Counted from the first letter of the stretch, positions 7,491 through 16,610 are shown. The stretch is DNA of 51,167 nt from Eubacteriales Family XIII. Incertae Sedis bacterium (GCA_031272485.1 JAISTV010000016.1:1-51167); one strand, 5' to 3'. Notes: generated by a model not told the origin, from the letters alone. Numbers and translations are program-made.

Positions 7491-8387
7491 ATGAACAACA
7501 AACTTTTTCAATCGATCAGACAAGCGATTCGCCAGATAGGCCGCAACCGGGCCATGGTGTTTGCGTCGCTGTTTTCCATAACGGCTATCCTGCTGATTCT
7601 GGGGCTATTCCTGCTGCTCCTCGTGAACGTGAACAACATGTCGCAGGGCGTCAAGTCCACGTTTGACCAGGTGCAGGTGAACCTCAAGGACACCACCACG
7701 CGCGACGAGGCGTCCGCCATGATGGAGCAGTTCGAGGCCATGGAAGAGATAGAGAGCGTGGTCTACCAGAGCAAGGAGACGGCGCTGGCCAACTGGAAGC
7801 ACAAATGGGGCGACAACGCGGACCTTCTGGACCGCCTGCCCACGAACCCGCTGCCCAACGCGATTATCCTCAAGCTGGTGGACGTGAAGTACGCCAAGGA
7901 CGTGGTGGAGCGTGCGCGGGCCATGGCGGGCGTGGAGAAAATCGCGTATTCGCAGGACACGGTGGATAAGCTCATATCCATAACGAACGGCATACAGATT
8001 GTGGCGCTCGTGCTCATAGCGTTCCTGCTGGTGGTTTCGGTCATCGTGGTGTCCAACACCATAAAGCTTACGGTGCTCTCGCGCGAGCGGGAGATAACCA
8101 TCATGAAGTATATCGGGGCGACCAACTGGTACATCCGGGGCCCGTTCCTCATGGAAGGCATCTTCCTGGGGCTCATCGCGGCGATTATCTCGGGCGTGCT
8201 GGTATCGCTGCTCTACCATTACATTGTCACCAGTTTCGGACTGGATTTCATGCTCATCATGTCCACGGGGCTGGTGCGCGAGAAGTTCATGATTACCAAT
8301 CTGGCGGTGGTGTTCGTGTCCATGGGCATAAGCATAGGCGCGGTGGGGTCCATAATCTCCATGCGGCGGTTCCTGGACACCAAGTAG
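7491..8387 (+). CDS. ftsX: cell division protein FtsX
   Basis: Membrane partner of FtsE, 298 aa, close to the usual length. There is a cytoplasmic N-terminus, a membrane segment at about 20-44, an extracytoplasmic domain to about 160 and three more membrane segments up to about 290. Family marks include the AIRQIGRNRAMVFASLFSI start, and in the second half VSNTIKLTVLSREREITIMK, then GATNWYIRGPFLMEG. The external loop should contact the coiled coil of the downstream M23 protein. Its gene is in the same orientation as ftsE with a 22-bp gap. Confidence 0.96.
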   Translation: MNNKLFQSIRQAIRQIGRNRAMVFASLFSITAILLILGLFLLLLVNVNNMSQGVKSTFDQVQVNLKDTTTRDEASAMMEQFEAMEEIESVVYQSKETALANWKHKWGDNADLLDRLPTNPLPNAIILKLVDVKYAKDVVERARAMAGVEKIAYSQDTVDKLISITNGIQIVALVLIAFLLVVSVIVVSNTIKLTVLSREREITIMKYIGATNWYIRGPFLMEGIFLGLIAAIISGVLVSLLYHYIVTSFGLDFMLIMSTGLVREKFMITNLAVVFVSMGISIGAVGSIISMRRFLDTK

Positions 8388-8519
8388 GGGCGGGGCGGCC
8401 CGGCGCGGCGTGGAGGTTCGGCGACATTGCCGTGTAACGGATATATTACAAGGAAGTGAAAGAAACCGAAAACTATGTGAAGAAACCGTGAAAGCGGTTT
8501 TTCGTGGCCCAAGCTGCGG

Positions 8520-8525
8520 TATAAT
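8520..8525 (+). promoter_or_regulatory. -10 box before the M23 hydrolase gene
   Basis: A perfect TATAAT at 8520-8525, 35 bp before the start codon; the matching -35 (a T-rich GTTTTT at 8497) is poor. It may let the hydrolase be expressed apart from ftsEX. Confidence 0.4.
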
Positions 8526-8559
8526 ACGGATTGTAAAAGAGATAGCGGGAGCACATCCT

Positions 8560-9705
8560 ATGATCGGAAAGATGAGAAAGAAAGAAACGAGAAGACATAT
8601 CGCCGTTATTCTGGCGTCAATATTTGTGCTGTCCCTCCTTACGGCGGGGTCGGTCTATGCGGACCTGCAGACGGATCTGGACGAGGCGAAGGCCCGGCAG
8701 CAGCAGGCCCAGGACGAGTACGACGCGAAGAAGTCCGTGGAGGATGACCTCGCGGCGCAGGTTACGGTGACATTGGACAACATAGCGGCCACGCAGACGG
8801 AGATCGAGAATATCACGGCGGAGATAGCGGCCAAGGAGATTGAGCTTACGGCGGCTTCGCTGGAGGTTTCCAAGAAAGAGAAGGAATATAACGAGCAGAA
8901 CCGCGAGCTGGGCGAGCGGCTGCGTATGATGTACGAGAGCGGCGACCAGAGCGTGATTGAGGTGCTCCTCGGTTCGGAGAGCGTGGTGGATTTCCTCGAG
9001 AATCTGGACATGGTCAAGCGCATCCACCAGAGCGACGTGGACGTGCTGAATTCGCTGGACGAGTCCCTCACGGAGCTGGAGGCTAAGCGCGACGAGGTGG
9101 AGGCCATCAAGGAATCCCTCGCGGCGTATAACGAGAACTTAGTGGTGCAGGAGCAGAACCTCGAGGCGGAAAAGGCCACGCTGGAAGTGCTCTACGAAGA
9201 GGCGAAGATAGAAGCCTCCGAGGCACAGGATAATCTGGAAGAGATGAAGGCGGAGACCGCCCGCATCCAGTCGCAGATTTACGCGGACATAGCGTCCGGC
9301 AGCTACTACACCGGCGGGTTCGGCGGCTACTTCGGCTGGCCCTGCAACGCGACCATAGTCACGTGCCCCTACGGCGGCTACCCGGGACATAAGGGTCTGG
9401 ATATCGGCGCGAGCTACGAGCCGGTCTATGCCTGCGCGGACGGCGTGGTCACGGTGGCGTCCTATGGCTGGGGCGGCGGCTGGGGGAACTATATCATGAT
9501 AGACCACGGCGTGGATTCCAGCGGGAATCACTACCGCACGCTGTACGCACATAACAGCACGCTGCTGGTTTCCGTGGGGCAGACTGTTTCACGCGGGCAG
9601 CAGATCTCGGTATCCGGCAACACCGGTAACTCCACCGGACCGCACCTGCACCTGGAGGTCTGGGTGAACGGCGTTCAGGTGGATCCGTGGCCCTGGGTGA
9701 CCTGA
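8560..9705 (+). CDS. EnvC/PcsB-like murein hydrolase activator, M23 peptidase
   Basis: Secreted protein of 381 aa. The ATG at 8560 has GGGAG at 8547-8551 and gives a signal peptide ending near AGSVYA (about residue 32). Residues about 35-250 are a long coiled coil dominated by Glu, Ala, Leu and Lys, the part that binds FtsX in EnvC and PcsB. The C-terminal LytM/M23 domain keeps its metal-site residues: H in GHKGLDIG plus its D, and the HLHLEVW motif near the end. Unlike E. coli EnvC, the site is complete, so this could be an active endopeptidase. Its position directly after ftsX supports a job in septal cell-wall cleavage. Its stop overlaps the recJ start (TGATG). Confidence 0.93.
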   Translation: MIGKMRKKETRRHIAVILASIFVLSLLTAGSVYADLQTDLDEAKARQQQAQDEYDAKKSVEDDLAAQVTVTLDNIAATQTEIENITAEIAAKEIELTAASLEVSKKEKEYNEQNRELGERLRMMYESGDQSVIEVLLGSESVVDFLENLDMVKRIHQSDVDVLNSLDESLTELEAKRDEVEAIKESLAAYNENLVVQEQNLEAEKATLEVLYEEAKIEASEAQDNLEEMKAETARIQSQIYADIASGSYYTGGFGGYFGWPCNATIVTCPYGGYPGHKGLDIGASYEPVYACADGVVTVASYGWGGGWGNYIMIDHGVDSSGNHYRTLYAHNSTLLVSVGQTVSRGQQISVSGNTGNSTGPHLHLEVWVNGVQVDPWPWVT

Positions 9706-11471
9706 TGAACCGGCCGGAGACCATCGTCCGGCAGATACTGGCCGGGCGGGGAATCCTCGCAGATGAGGCCGCGGCGGAGTACCTGACAGACCAACCTAAA
9801 GAGACTCACGATCCATTCCTGCTTCCTGACATGGAGGCGGGGGTGGATTTGCTTTTTGCGGCGCTTAAGGGCGGGCGGCGGATTTGCGTCTACGGGGATT
9901 ACGACGCCGACGGGCTTACGGCCACGGCGCTGCTCGTGCGGTTTTTACGGGCGGCGGCGGCGCGGCTTGCGGGGGCGGGCGGCGCAGGGGTTGCTGCGGC
10001 GGACGCCTCGGCTGCGAACGCAGACGCGGGGCAGGGCGTCCCGGGCGCGGTGATAGACTACTACATCCCTTCGCGGTTCGAGGAGGGCTACGGCCTGAAC
10101 GCGGACGCTGTGCGGACTATCGCGGCGGCGGGGACGGAGCTTCTGATTACCGTGGACTGCGGCAGCGTGTCGCCTGCCGAGACGGCGCTCGCGCGGGAGC
10201 TGGGCATGGACACGCTGGTAACCGACCACCACGACTGCAACGCGGAAAACCTGTTCGGCGGCCTTGTCATTAACCCCAAGAGGCCGGACTCCGCCTACCC
10301 CTTTCCGCTGCTTTCCGGCTGCGGGGTGGCGTTTAAGCTGGCGCAGGCGCTGCTGAAGCGGCACTTCCCTGGGGACGAGGGGCTGCGCGCGGTGCAAAAC
10401 AGCATGCTTGACCTCGTGGCCATAGCCACGGTGGCGGACGTGGTGCCGCTTACGGGCGAAAACCGGACGCTGGTCAAGTACGGGCTTAAGGCCATACGCG
10501 CCGGCAAGCGGCGCGCGCTCGCCAGGCTGGTTCAGGCCATAGGGCTCGCGCAGGCGGAGGTCTCCGCGTACAACATTGCCTTTGGCATAGCGCCGCATAT
10601 CAACGCGTCGGGGCGGCTTGCAGAGGCCAGGCCCGTGGTGGAGCTCCTCCTCACGGACGACGTGGCGCGCATGGATGCGATATCCAAAGAGCTGGTGGTT
10701 AAGAACCTGGCGCGGCGGGAGATTCAGGAGGAACTGTACGCGCGCTGCGTGGAAGAGATAGACGCGGGGCCGCGGACGGACCTGTTTTTGCTCATGCACC
10801 CCGCGGGCGTGCACGAGGGCATAGCGGGGATTGTGGCGGGCAAGCTCAAGTCGCGCTACCACCGGCCGGCGGCCGTGCTCGCGGAGACAGAGGGCAGCGA
10901 AGCCGCGGACGGCGCGGCCGGCACGGGCGGCGGGCTGCTGAAGGGCTCCTGCCGGAGCATTGCCGGCGTGGACATAATCGCCATGCTGCGGCGGCACGGG
11001 GCGCTGTTTACCAGGCTTGGCGGCCACCCCATGGCGGCGGGCTTTACGCTCCCCGCGGAAAACGAGACCGCGCTGCGGGAAGCGCTCAACGCGGAGATGC
11101 AGGCGGCGGTCGCGGCAGACCCCTCCATACTCGAGCCGGACGAGAAGCCCGAGTGGACCCTTGCCCCCGGCGAAGCCACGCTCGAGCTCGCGGCGCTGCT
11201 CGAGGCGTTCGAGCCCACCGGCGCCGCCAACCCCAAGCCCCTGTTCGAACTGCCGAACGCTGAGGTAACAGCCTTTAGCAGAATGGGCAAGGACGGCAAG
11301 CACGCCCGCTTCACCGCCCGGCAGACAGGCGTCCCATGCGTAGCCTTCTCGGTAGACGAGCTCGCCCCGGGCCTTGAGGACGGCACCCGCGTAACCCTCT
11401 GGGGCCACCTCGAAATCGACCGCTTCCGCGGCAAAGAAAACCTCCAGTTCCTGGTCCGCCGCATCCTTTAG
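9705..11471 (+). CDS. recJ: single-stranded-DNA-specific exonuclease RecJ
   Basis: 5'-3' exonuclease on single-stranded DNA for recombination and repair, 588 aa. The DHH domain begins with YGDYDADGLTA, continues with TVDCG and VTDHHD, and the DHHA1 domain carries HEGIAGIVAGKLKSRY and the GGHPMAAGFTL glycine motif. An OB-fold region with GKDGKHARFTA lies at the C-terminus. I chose ATG 9705, which overlaps the previous stop as TGATG; a GTG at 9687 is also in frame. A low-complexity Ala/Gly/Asp insertion (about residues 85-108) between the first two DHH motifs looks like a local expansion. Coupling to the M23 gene is unusual and may only reflect operon packing. Confidence 0.95.
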   Translation: MNRPETIVRQILAGRGILADEAAAEYLTDQPKETHDPFLLPDMEAGVDLLFAALKGGRRICVYGDYDADGLTATALLVRFLRAAAARLAGAGGAGVAAADASAANADAGQGVPGAVIDYYIPSRFEEGYGLNADAVRTIAAAGTELLITVDCGSVSPAETALARELGMDTLVTDHHDCNAENLFGGLVINPKRPDSAYPFPLLSGCGVAFKLAQALLKRHFPGDEGLRAVQNSMLDLVAIATVADVVPLTGENRTLVKYGLKAIRAGKRRALARLVQAIGLAQAEVSAYNIAFGIAPHINASGRLAEARPVVELLLTDDVARMDAISKELVVKNLARREIQEELYARCVEEIDAGPRTDLFLLMHPAGVHEGIAGIVAGKLKSRYHRPAAVLAETEGSEAADGAAGTGGGLLKGSCRSIAGVDIIAMLRRHGALFTRLGGHPMAAGFTLPAENETALREALNAEMQAAVAADPSILEPDEKPEWTLAPGEATLELAALLEAFEPTGAANPKPLFELPNAEVTAFSRMGKDGKHARFTARQTGVPCVAFSVDELAPGLEDGTRVTLWGHLEIDRFRGKENLQFLVRRIL

Positions 11472-11529
11472 GTCCCCCGCGCCTCCGCGCCCCACGCCAC
11501 CGCGCCCCGCGCGCCCACCCCCTTCACTG

Positions 11530-11656
11530 CGCAAAATTTCAGTATTTCGTGTGCCAACCCCCACCGCGCAGCCCCTCAGTCGCGCAAAATTTCAGTATTT
11601 CGTGTGGATTTTCCAGACATCTCCATTCTTGATACACGAAATTCTGAAATTTTGCG
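11530..11656 (+). repeat. tripartite repeat locus 1 (family A)
   Basis: Three 23-bp units: direct at 11530-11552 and 11583-11605 (identical, beginning CGCAAAATTTCAG and ending TTTCGTGT) and inverted at 11634-11656 with one change. Gaps are 30 and 28 bp. The second and third units can form a 23-bp hairpin. The element fills the 348-bp gap between recJ and the TrpR-like gene, where no other gene is visible. A homologous copy lies at 40428-40553 in the other orientation. Confidence 0.9.
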
Positions 11657-11700
11657 GGGTGGGGGCAGGGGGCGCCCGCCGCTCCGCCCGCCTCCCGTGG

Positions 11701-11750
11701 TATAATCCCCTATGGCGTTTCTTCGAAAAATGTGTATACTGTTATACATT
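11701..11750 (+). promoter_or_regulatory. -10 box and palindrome upstream of the TrpR-like gene
   Basis: TATAAT at 11701-11706 has no good -35. Downstream, AATGTGTATA and TATACATT at 11729-11750 form an imperfect inverted repeat with one bulged base, and it contains a TATACT box. This could be an operator, possibly for the regulator encoded next to it, but that is inference. Confidence 0.35.
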
Positions 11751-11819
11751 AAAGAGTGAAAGCGCCGGGGGGACAGTTGAGAGGATGGGGTCCCCCGCAC
11801 ATTCACGGGGAGGTATATC

Positions 11820-12119
11820 ATGACATACGATTCCAGGTTTAAGAACGAAGAGACCGAACTCTTCTTTGACGCGATACTGTCACTGGGCGACAAGGAGACG
11901 TGCTACCGCTTCTTCGAGGACGTGAGCACGGTAAACGAGCTGGCCGCCATGGCGCAGCGCTTCCACATAGCTAAGCTGCTCTCCGAGGAACATACCTACG
12001 CGGAGATTGAAGCGAAGACCAAGGCGAGTACGGCAACCATCAGCCGCATCAACCGCTGCCTCAGGTATGGCGCGGACGGCTACAAAAAAATGCTTGCCAA
12101 GCTCTCCGAAAAGTGCTAA
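11820..12119 (+). CDS. YerC/YecD family TrpR-related protein
   Basis: Small DNA-binding protein of 99 aa, the normal length for the YerC family. The helix-turn-helix is in the C-terminal half: ELAAMAQRFHIAKLL, then TYAEIEAKTKASTATISRINRCL, which is the diagnostic TrpR-superfamily pattern, and the ending GADGYKKML. These proteins are predicted repressors in Bacillota with a largely unknown ligand; a role in aromatic amino acid control is assumed from TrpR only. An AGGTATATC site precedes the ATG. It stands alone between recJ and a symporter; the palindrome at 11729-11750 is a candidate autoregulatory site. Confidence 0.92.
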   Translation: MTYDSRFKNEETELFFDAILSLGDKETCYRFFEDVSTVNELAAMAQRFHIAKLLSEEHTYAEIEAKTKASTATISRINRCLRYGADGYKKMLAKLSEKC

Positions 12120-12223
12120 CCTGTTCCTCGTAGTGTGTCGCGGCCCTGTACAAGCCTGACATTGTAGGATCGTTAACGCTGAGGTTATCGCAGGTATCGA
12201 AGTAAGAAAGTAGGTAAACCCAA

Positions 12224-13747
12224 ATGCACTTGCAAACCATTGCAATCCTTTCGATTGCACTCTTCACGGCGGTCTCCGTACTCATAGGAGTCCTCTCCAG
12301 ACGAAAAGCAGACAGCATGGAAAACTTCCTGCTCGGCGGCCGGAACATGGGCCCGCTGCTCACGGCTTTTTCGTACGGAACATCGTATTTTTCCGCAGTC
12401 ATCTTCATAGGCTACGCCGGCATGTTCGGCTGGACCATAGGCATGGGAAGCATCTGGATTGGCATCGGCAATGCCGTCTTCGGCTGCCTGCTCGCCTGGC
12501 TCATCCTTGCCAAGCCCACGCGCCGCATAACGCACAACCTCGGCGTGCGCACCATGCCGGAGCTCTTCGAGGGGCGTTACCTGAGCAAGGGCATGAAGAT
12601 CTACGCAGCGTTCATCATATTCATCTTCCTCGTACCTTACGCGGCCGGCGTCTACAAGGGCCTTGGCTCGCTGTTTTCCGTTATCTTCACAGGCGCGTCA
12701 CCGGTTTTGTGTATGGCTATCGTGGCGCTACTGACGGCTGCCTATCTCGTGCTCGGGGGCTACATTGCCGCCGCATGGAACGACCTGATTCAGGGCTGCA
12801 TCATGATTTTCGGCCTGCTGTGCATGGTCATCCTCATCGTGAGCCAGCCGGAGGTCGGCGGGTTTTCCGAGGTGGGCGCGCGGCTCGACGCCGTCTCCCC
12901 CACGCTCACGAGCCTCTTCGGCGGGGCCGGCGCCAAGACGCTGCTGGTGAACATCCTGCTCACAAGCTTCGGTGTCTGGGGCATGCCGCAGATGGTCAGC
13001 AAGTACTACGCGATTAAAGAAGGCATAAGTATCCGGATCGCCACGGTCGTAAGCACGCTGTTCGCGCTGTTCATAGGCTGCGGCGCGTACTTCACCGGTT
13101 CGCTCTCGCACCTGTTTATCGAGCCGGACGCCTCCGGCGCGCCGTCTATCGCGGGCGGCTACGACTACATCATTCCGAACATCCTCACGCAGGCGCTTTC
13201 GGGCGGCCTGTTCTCGACCATCATCCTGTGTGTCGTCATGCTGCTGCTGCTCTCCGCGTCCATGTCCACGCTCTCTGCGCTCGTGCTTTCCTCGAGCTCC
13301 GCGGTGGCCATAGACTTGATCGGCAGCTTCAAGCCGGAAATCCGCGACACCAAGGCGCATATGGGCATCATGCGCACGCTCTGCCTCCTGTTCGTGGGGC
13401 TGTCGTTCCTCTTTGCGACCATGAACATCTCGTTCATCGTGAACCTCATGAGTTTCTCGTGGGGCGTGGTGGCCGGCTCGTTCATAGGCCCCTACCTGTG
13501 GGGCGTCTCAACCAGGTTCATAACCCGCGCGGGCGCCTGGTGCGGCCTGCTCAGCGGCGTGGTGATCGTGGGAGGCCTGCTCCTGGCGAACACCGTGAGC
13601 AGCGGCTTTGACGCAGCGAAGAGCCTCGCCCCGGTCTTTGGCGTGGCGGCAATGGGTGTTTCCCTCGTGGTCACCCCGCTGACCAGTCTCGTCACGCAGA
13701 AGATGAAGTACCCCGCAGCGCACCTGTCGAAGGTGTTCGCGAAGTAG
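12224..13747 (+). CDS. sodium:solute symporter (SSS family)
   Basis: Membrane transporter of 507 aa with about 13 hydrophobic segments, the family norm. Recognisable SSS features are the N-terminal region with FLLGGRNMGPLLTAFSYGTSYFSAVIFIG, the VLGGYIAAAWNDLIQG segment of TM5/6, GVWGMPQMVSKYYAIK, and LLLSASMSTLSALVLSSSSA in the later core helices, which lines the sodium and substrate site. It resembles PutP and related organic-substrate transporters; the substrate cannot be set, although proA, proB and proC are elsewhere in this window. It has its own start 104 bp after the regulator gene. Confidence 0.9.
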   Translation: MHLQTIAILSIALFTAVSVLIGVLSRRKADSMENFLLGGRNMGPLLTAFSYGTSYFSAVIFIGYAGMFGWTIGMGSIWIGIGNAVFGCLLAWLILAKPTRRITHNLGVRTMPELFEGRYLSKGMKIYAAFIIFIFLVPYAAGVYKGLGSLFSVIFTGASPVLCMAIVALLTAAYLVLGGYIAAAWNDLIQGCIMIFGLLCMVILIVSQPEVGGFSEVGARLDAVSPTLTSLFGGAGAKTLLVNILLTSFGVWGMPQMVSKYYAIKEGISIRIATVVSTLFALFIGCGAYFTGSLSHLFIEPDASGAPSIAGGYDYIIPNILTQALSGGLFSTIILCVVMLLLLSASMSTLSALVLSSSSAVAIDLIGSFKPEIRDTKAHMGIMRTLCLLFVGLSFLFATMNISFIVNLMSFSWGVVAGSFIGPYLWGVSTRFITRAGAWCGLLSGVVIVGGLLLANTVSSGFDAAKSLAPVFGVAAMGVSLVVTPLTSLVTQKMKYPAAHLSKVFAK

Positions 13748-13817
13748 GGCGCCGCGGGTCCGCCCGCGCTCGCCGGAAAAAGGGGGGTGCTGAGCAGTTC
13801 CGCGAAGGAAGCCGCCT

Positions 13818-13934
13818 GGCGGAAAATCGCATAAGTGGGTGCGTTCCTGCATGTGTAATGCTTTACACTGGCTGAAAATCGCATAAGTGGGTGTCTGGCA
13901 AGCCGCTAGGCACCCACTTATGCGATTTTCAGCC
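13818..13934 (+). repeat. tripartite repeat locus 2 (family B)
   Basis: Three 24-bp units: direct at 13818-13841 and 13870-13893 (22 of 24 bases identical; core GAAAATCGCATAAGTGGGTG) and inverted at 13911-13934, an exact reverse complement of the second. Gaps are 28 and 17 bp. The second and third units form a perfect 24-bp hairpin with a 17-base loop. The rest of the 352-bp gap between the symporter and the GT2 gene holds a REP copy, a terminator and a promoter. Confidence 0.9.
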
Positions 13935-13969
13935 ATGGGGTCAGGCGGCGTCTCGTTGCTGGTGCGCGA

Positions 13970-14000
13970 CTGGATGCCCGGAACGAGTCCGAGCATGACG
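13970..14000 (+). repeat. 31-bp REP-like palindrome, copy 1
   Basis: CTGGATGCCCGG, a CGAGT centre, and CGAGCATGACG: the scattered REP-like element in a slightly diverged form, directly after tripartite locus 2. Confidence 0.7.
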
Positions 14001-14022
14001 GGTGCGGATGCGGGGTTGACTC

Positions 14023-14055
14023 TGCCCGTAGCGTAGTGCGGGCGGGGTTTTTTTT
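14023..14055 (+). terminator. intrinsic terminator before the GT2 gene
   Basis: TGCCCG at 14023-14028 pairs with CGGGCG at 14039-14044 and is followed by GGG and a run of eight T. It would stop transcription coming from the symporter side. Confidence 0.65.
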
Positions 14056-14063
14056 GCTACAAT
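14055..14063 (+). promoter_or_regulatory. extended -10 promoter for the GT2 gene
   Basis: TGC followed by TACAAT (14058-14063) is an extended -10 element 37 bp before the TTG start. The -35 region is poor, as expected for extended -10 promoters. Confidence 0.45.
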
Positions 14064-14099
14064 TAAGCGTATTGTTAACGCTCACGGGAGAGATGAGAA

Positions 14100-16610
14100 T
14101 TGGACAGCAGCGCTCTTTTGATTGCCTCTGCGGCCGCGACTTATGACGCGCGCCTGTTTCGTGCGCTGCTCGAAGAGGCGGAAGCTACGCTGCACATACC
14201 GTTTAACCCGGGAGCGCTCGCGGCGCTTGCGGCGGAGGTGTCGGCAGCCCTCGCGGAGGCGACCGCACCGCCCGCAGCCCGGCAGCCCGCAGGCGCGGCC
14301 CCCGCACCCCTCGCGCCGCTCACCTTGGAGCTTGCCGGCAAAAACACGGCGCTCCTCCGCGGTGCGGACGGCCTGGTCATCAAGCTCTATAACCGCGAAG
14401 GGGAGGCGCACCTCGACGCGTACTACTCTTATCCTTCCAACACAAAAAACCGCAAGCTGCCGAAAATCGGTACGCAGGACCCCGGCTACCAGCGCGCCCG
14501 CAAGGCCGCGAAAGCCGCCAAAGGCCGCCGCCGTCGAATGCGCGTGGCACAGGCTTTCATGGCCGCGCTGTGCATGCTCATCGGGATTGCCGGGGTGCAG
14601 GCGCTCTGGTACGCCATGACCACGCGCCTCGGGGTGGAATACCCCGCCGTGTTCGCCAGCCTGCTCGCCGGCTTCATCCTCTACGCCACACTCGGCGAGG
14701 CGCTGCTCCACGTCTTCCTCAACGACTTCGGGGAGCGCCAGGAATTCGGCGAGGGCACCGCGCCTTCTTCGCTGTTCATCATAGCCTTCATAGTGGACGT
14801 GGCGCTGCACGCGCTCATCTATATCTTCATGCAGCACTCGCTGTTCAACACGGTGACCATACTCGTGAGCGTGCTGTTCTTCATCTACCCGGGCTGCTAT
14901 TTCGCGCTGGTCTTCTGGAGCCTCAAGCGGGAGGTTCTGGGCATCAACACGGGCAAGCGTCTGATCAACCGGCGCATGTACGCGAACGTACCCCTCGCCG
15001 CGCCGCCCTGTGACATGCTGCCCGTAACCCTGAGCATTGCGTGTTACACGGAGGACAACCAGGTCATATTCGACAATATAGTAAGCTGTCTTAAAGCAGC
15101 GTCCGACTACACAAACCATTGCCAACAGAAGGCCAATATAGTGGTCTCGGATGACGGACTGGCGCCGCTGCTCGGCGCGGACCTTACCGCTGACCTCGTG
15201 GTGGACATCCTCGCCACCTATGCGCTCGCGCCCGAAAAGCTCACCGACCAGCAGCGGCAGGCGGCGGCACGCATAACGTTCTATCGCGAGAAGGGCGTGG
15301 CTTTCGTATCGCGCCCGCGGGAAGGGCGCCGCGGCAAGTTCAAGAAGGGCGGCAACCTCAACTTCTCCTACCGCTTCTCGCGCGGCGAGACGGCCGGCGG
15401 CTATGCGGAAGGGGAGATCGTCTATCACGATATTATCCTGCTGCTCGACAAGGACAGCTTGGTGCCTACGGGTATCCTGCAGGCGGCGGTGCCGGAGTTC
15501 CTGCGCGACCCTAAGCTCGCCTACGCGCAGTCGGTGACCGAGGCGGCCAACACCGGCGGCAACTACTTCTCGCGCATCATGTGCCAGTACAACTACGTGC
15601 TGCAGAACACGAGCCTGCCGGCCAAGGCGTTGCAGGGTCTCATCTCGCCGCTCATGGGCCACAACGTTTTCCTCCGAAAGAGCTTCCTCGAGGAGAGCGG
15701 CCTGTGGTCGGAGGACCGCGTGTCGGAGGATTTCGCCAAGGCCATAGACGCCCAGCTTCTGGGCTACCACGGCAAGTACCTCTCCTTCCCGGGGCTGGCG
15801 TTCGCCGAGTACGTGAGCGACACGTTTGCGGAGGAGACGGGCAAGCAGGCGCGCTATTGCTACGGTCTGCTCGAAATTATCACGCGCAGCTTCCGCCAAG
15901 TCCGCCGCCTCGGCCCGGCGCACTGGCTCGACCTGGGCAGCTACCTGTTCTCGCACATAAACATCGCGGGGATCATCCCCATGTTCCTGCTCATGCTGCG
16001 CTACGACGTCTTCCACCTCGTCTTCGGCGGCATCCTCGTAAACGCGTTCATCTACTTTCTGCTGCCGCTCGTGCTGTACGCGCGCATGCAGCGCATGCTC
16101 CACCCCGGCCGGATTTTCCTTGCCCTGTGCGGGTTCGGCATGATAGGCCTCACGTTTTTCGCGCACAACTACTCGGTGCTCCGCGCGTTCTTCCTCTACG
16201 CCTACGACCGCATCCGCGCGCTGCGCGGCAAGGACTACGCGGCCTTCCCGTCCTCGCAGGTCAACACGCTCACGGGGTCTTTCACCGACGGCCTGCGCCT
16301 AATCGGCCGGTACTACCGGAAGAACCTCCCCATGCCGTTTCTCTCAGTGCTGTTTCTCTTCAATGGAATTCGCATGCTCACGTGGTTAGACACGTTCGTG
16401 CCCGCGGTCGTGCTGCCGGCGCTCTCGCAGTTTTTCTTCGCCTTCGCCGTGCCCATCCTCACACCGCAGCTGTTTGTGAGACCGAGGCGCCAAGTAGGGC
16501 CGCCTGCCTCTAAACCCGCGCCCGCGCCGCAGCCGGTTCCTACGATTCCGACCGGGGTGACGCAACAAACGGATTCTCCCCCGACTCCGCCAGAGACAGC
16601 CACGCCGTAG
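14100..16610 (+). CDS. cellulose-synthase-like family 2 glycosyltransferase
   Basis: Processive-type membrane glycosyltransferase of 836 aa. It has an Ala-rich cytoplasmic N-terminus, four membrane segments between about residues 147 and 275, a GT-A catalytic domain, and further membrane segments from about 620 to 800. Catalytic marks are VVSDDG (351-352 DD), DKD at 450-452 (the DxD metal site), EDF near 543-545 (general base ED) and QARYC at 583, a Q-x-x-R-Y version of the QxxRW acceptor motif of cellulose, hyaluronan and beta-glucan synthases. The TTG start is chosen because it follows a GGGAGAGATGAG site. The polymer made is unknown. The last 71 bp overlap the convergent lipoprotein gene. 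Confidence 0.9.
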   Translation: MDSSALLIASAAATYDARLFRALLEEAEATLHIPFNPGALAALAAEVSAALAEATAPPAARQPAGAAPAPLAPLTLELAGKNTALLRGADGLVIKLYNREGEAHLDAYYSYPSNTKNRKLPKIGTQDPGYQRARKAAKAAKGRRRRMRVAQAFMAALCMLIGIAGVQALWYAMTTRLGVEYPAVFASLLAGFILYATLGEALLHVFLNDFGERQEFGEGTAPSSLFIIAFIVDVALHALIYIFMQHSLFNTVTILVSVLFFIYPGCYFALVFWSLKREVLGINTGKRLINRRMYANVPLAAPPCDMLPVTLSIACYTEDNQVIFDNIVSCLKAASDYTNHCQQKANIVVSDDGLAPLLGADLTADLVVDILATYALAPEKLTDQQRQAAARITFYREKGVAFVSRPREGRRGKFKKGGNLNFSYRFSRGETAGGYAEGEIVYHDIILLLDKDSLVPTGILQAAVPEFLRDPKLAYAQSVTEAANTGGNYFSRIMCQYNYVLQNTSLPAKALQGLISPLMGHNVFLRKSFLEESGLWSEDRVSEDFAKAIDAQLLGYHGKYLSFPGLAFAEYVSDTFAEETGKQARYCYGLLEIITRSFRQVRRLGPAHWLDLGSYLFSHINIAGIIPMFLLMLRYDVFHLVFGGILVNAFIYFLLPLVLYARMQRMLHPGRIFLALCGFGMIGLTFFAHNYSVLRAFFLYAYDRIRALRGKDYAAFPSSQVNTLTGSFTDGLRLIGRYYRKNLPMPFLSVLFLFNGIRMLTWLDTFVPAVVLPALSQFFFAFAVPILTPQLFVRPRRQVGPPASKPAPAPQPVPTIPTGVTQQTDSPPTPPETATP

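Noticed and set aside
11530-11656. Possible mini-CRISPR: repeats of 23 bp with 28-30 bp spacers
   Set aside because: Only two of the three units are direct and the third is inverted, the layout is repeated elsewhere, and no cas genes are present.
14082-16166. Long open frame on the minus strand opposite the GT2 gene (694 codons)
   Set aside because: Composition is His/Arg/Glu-rich without domains; it mirrors the codon bias of the clear GT2 gene and has no ribosome-binding site of note.
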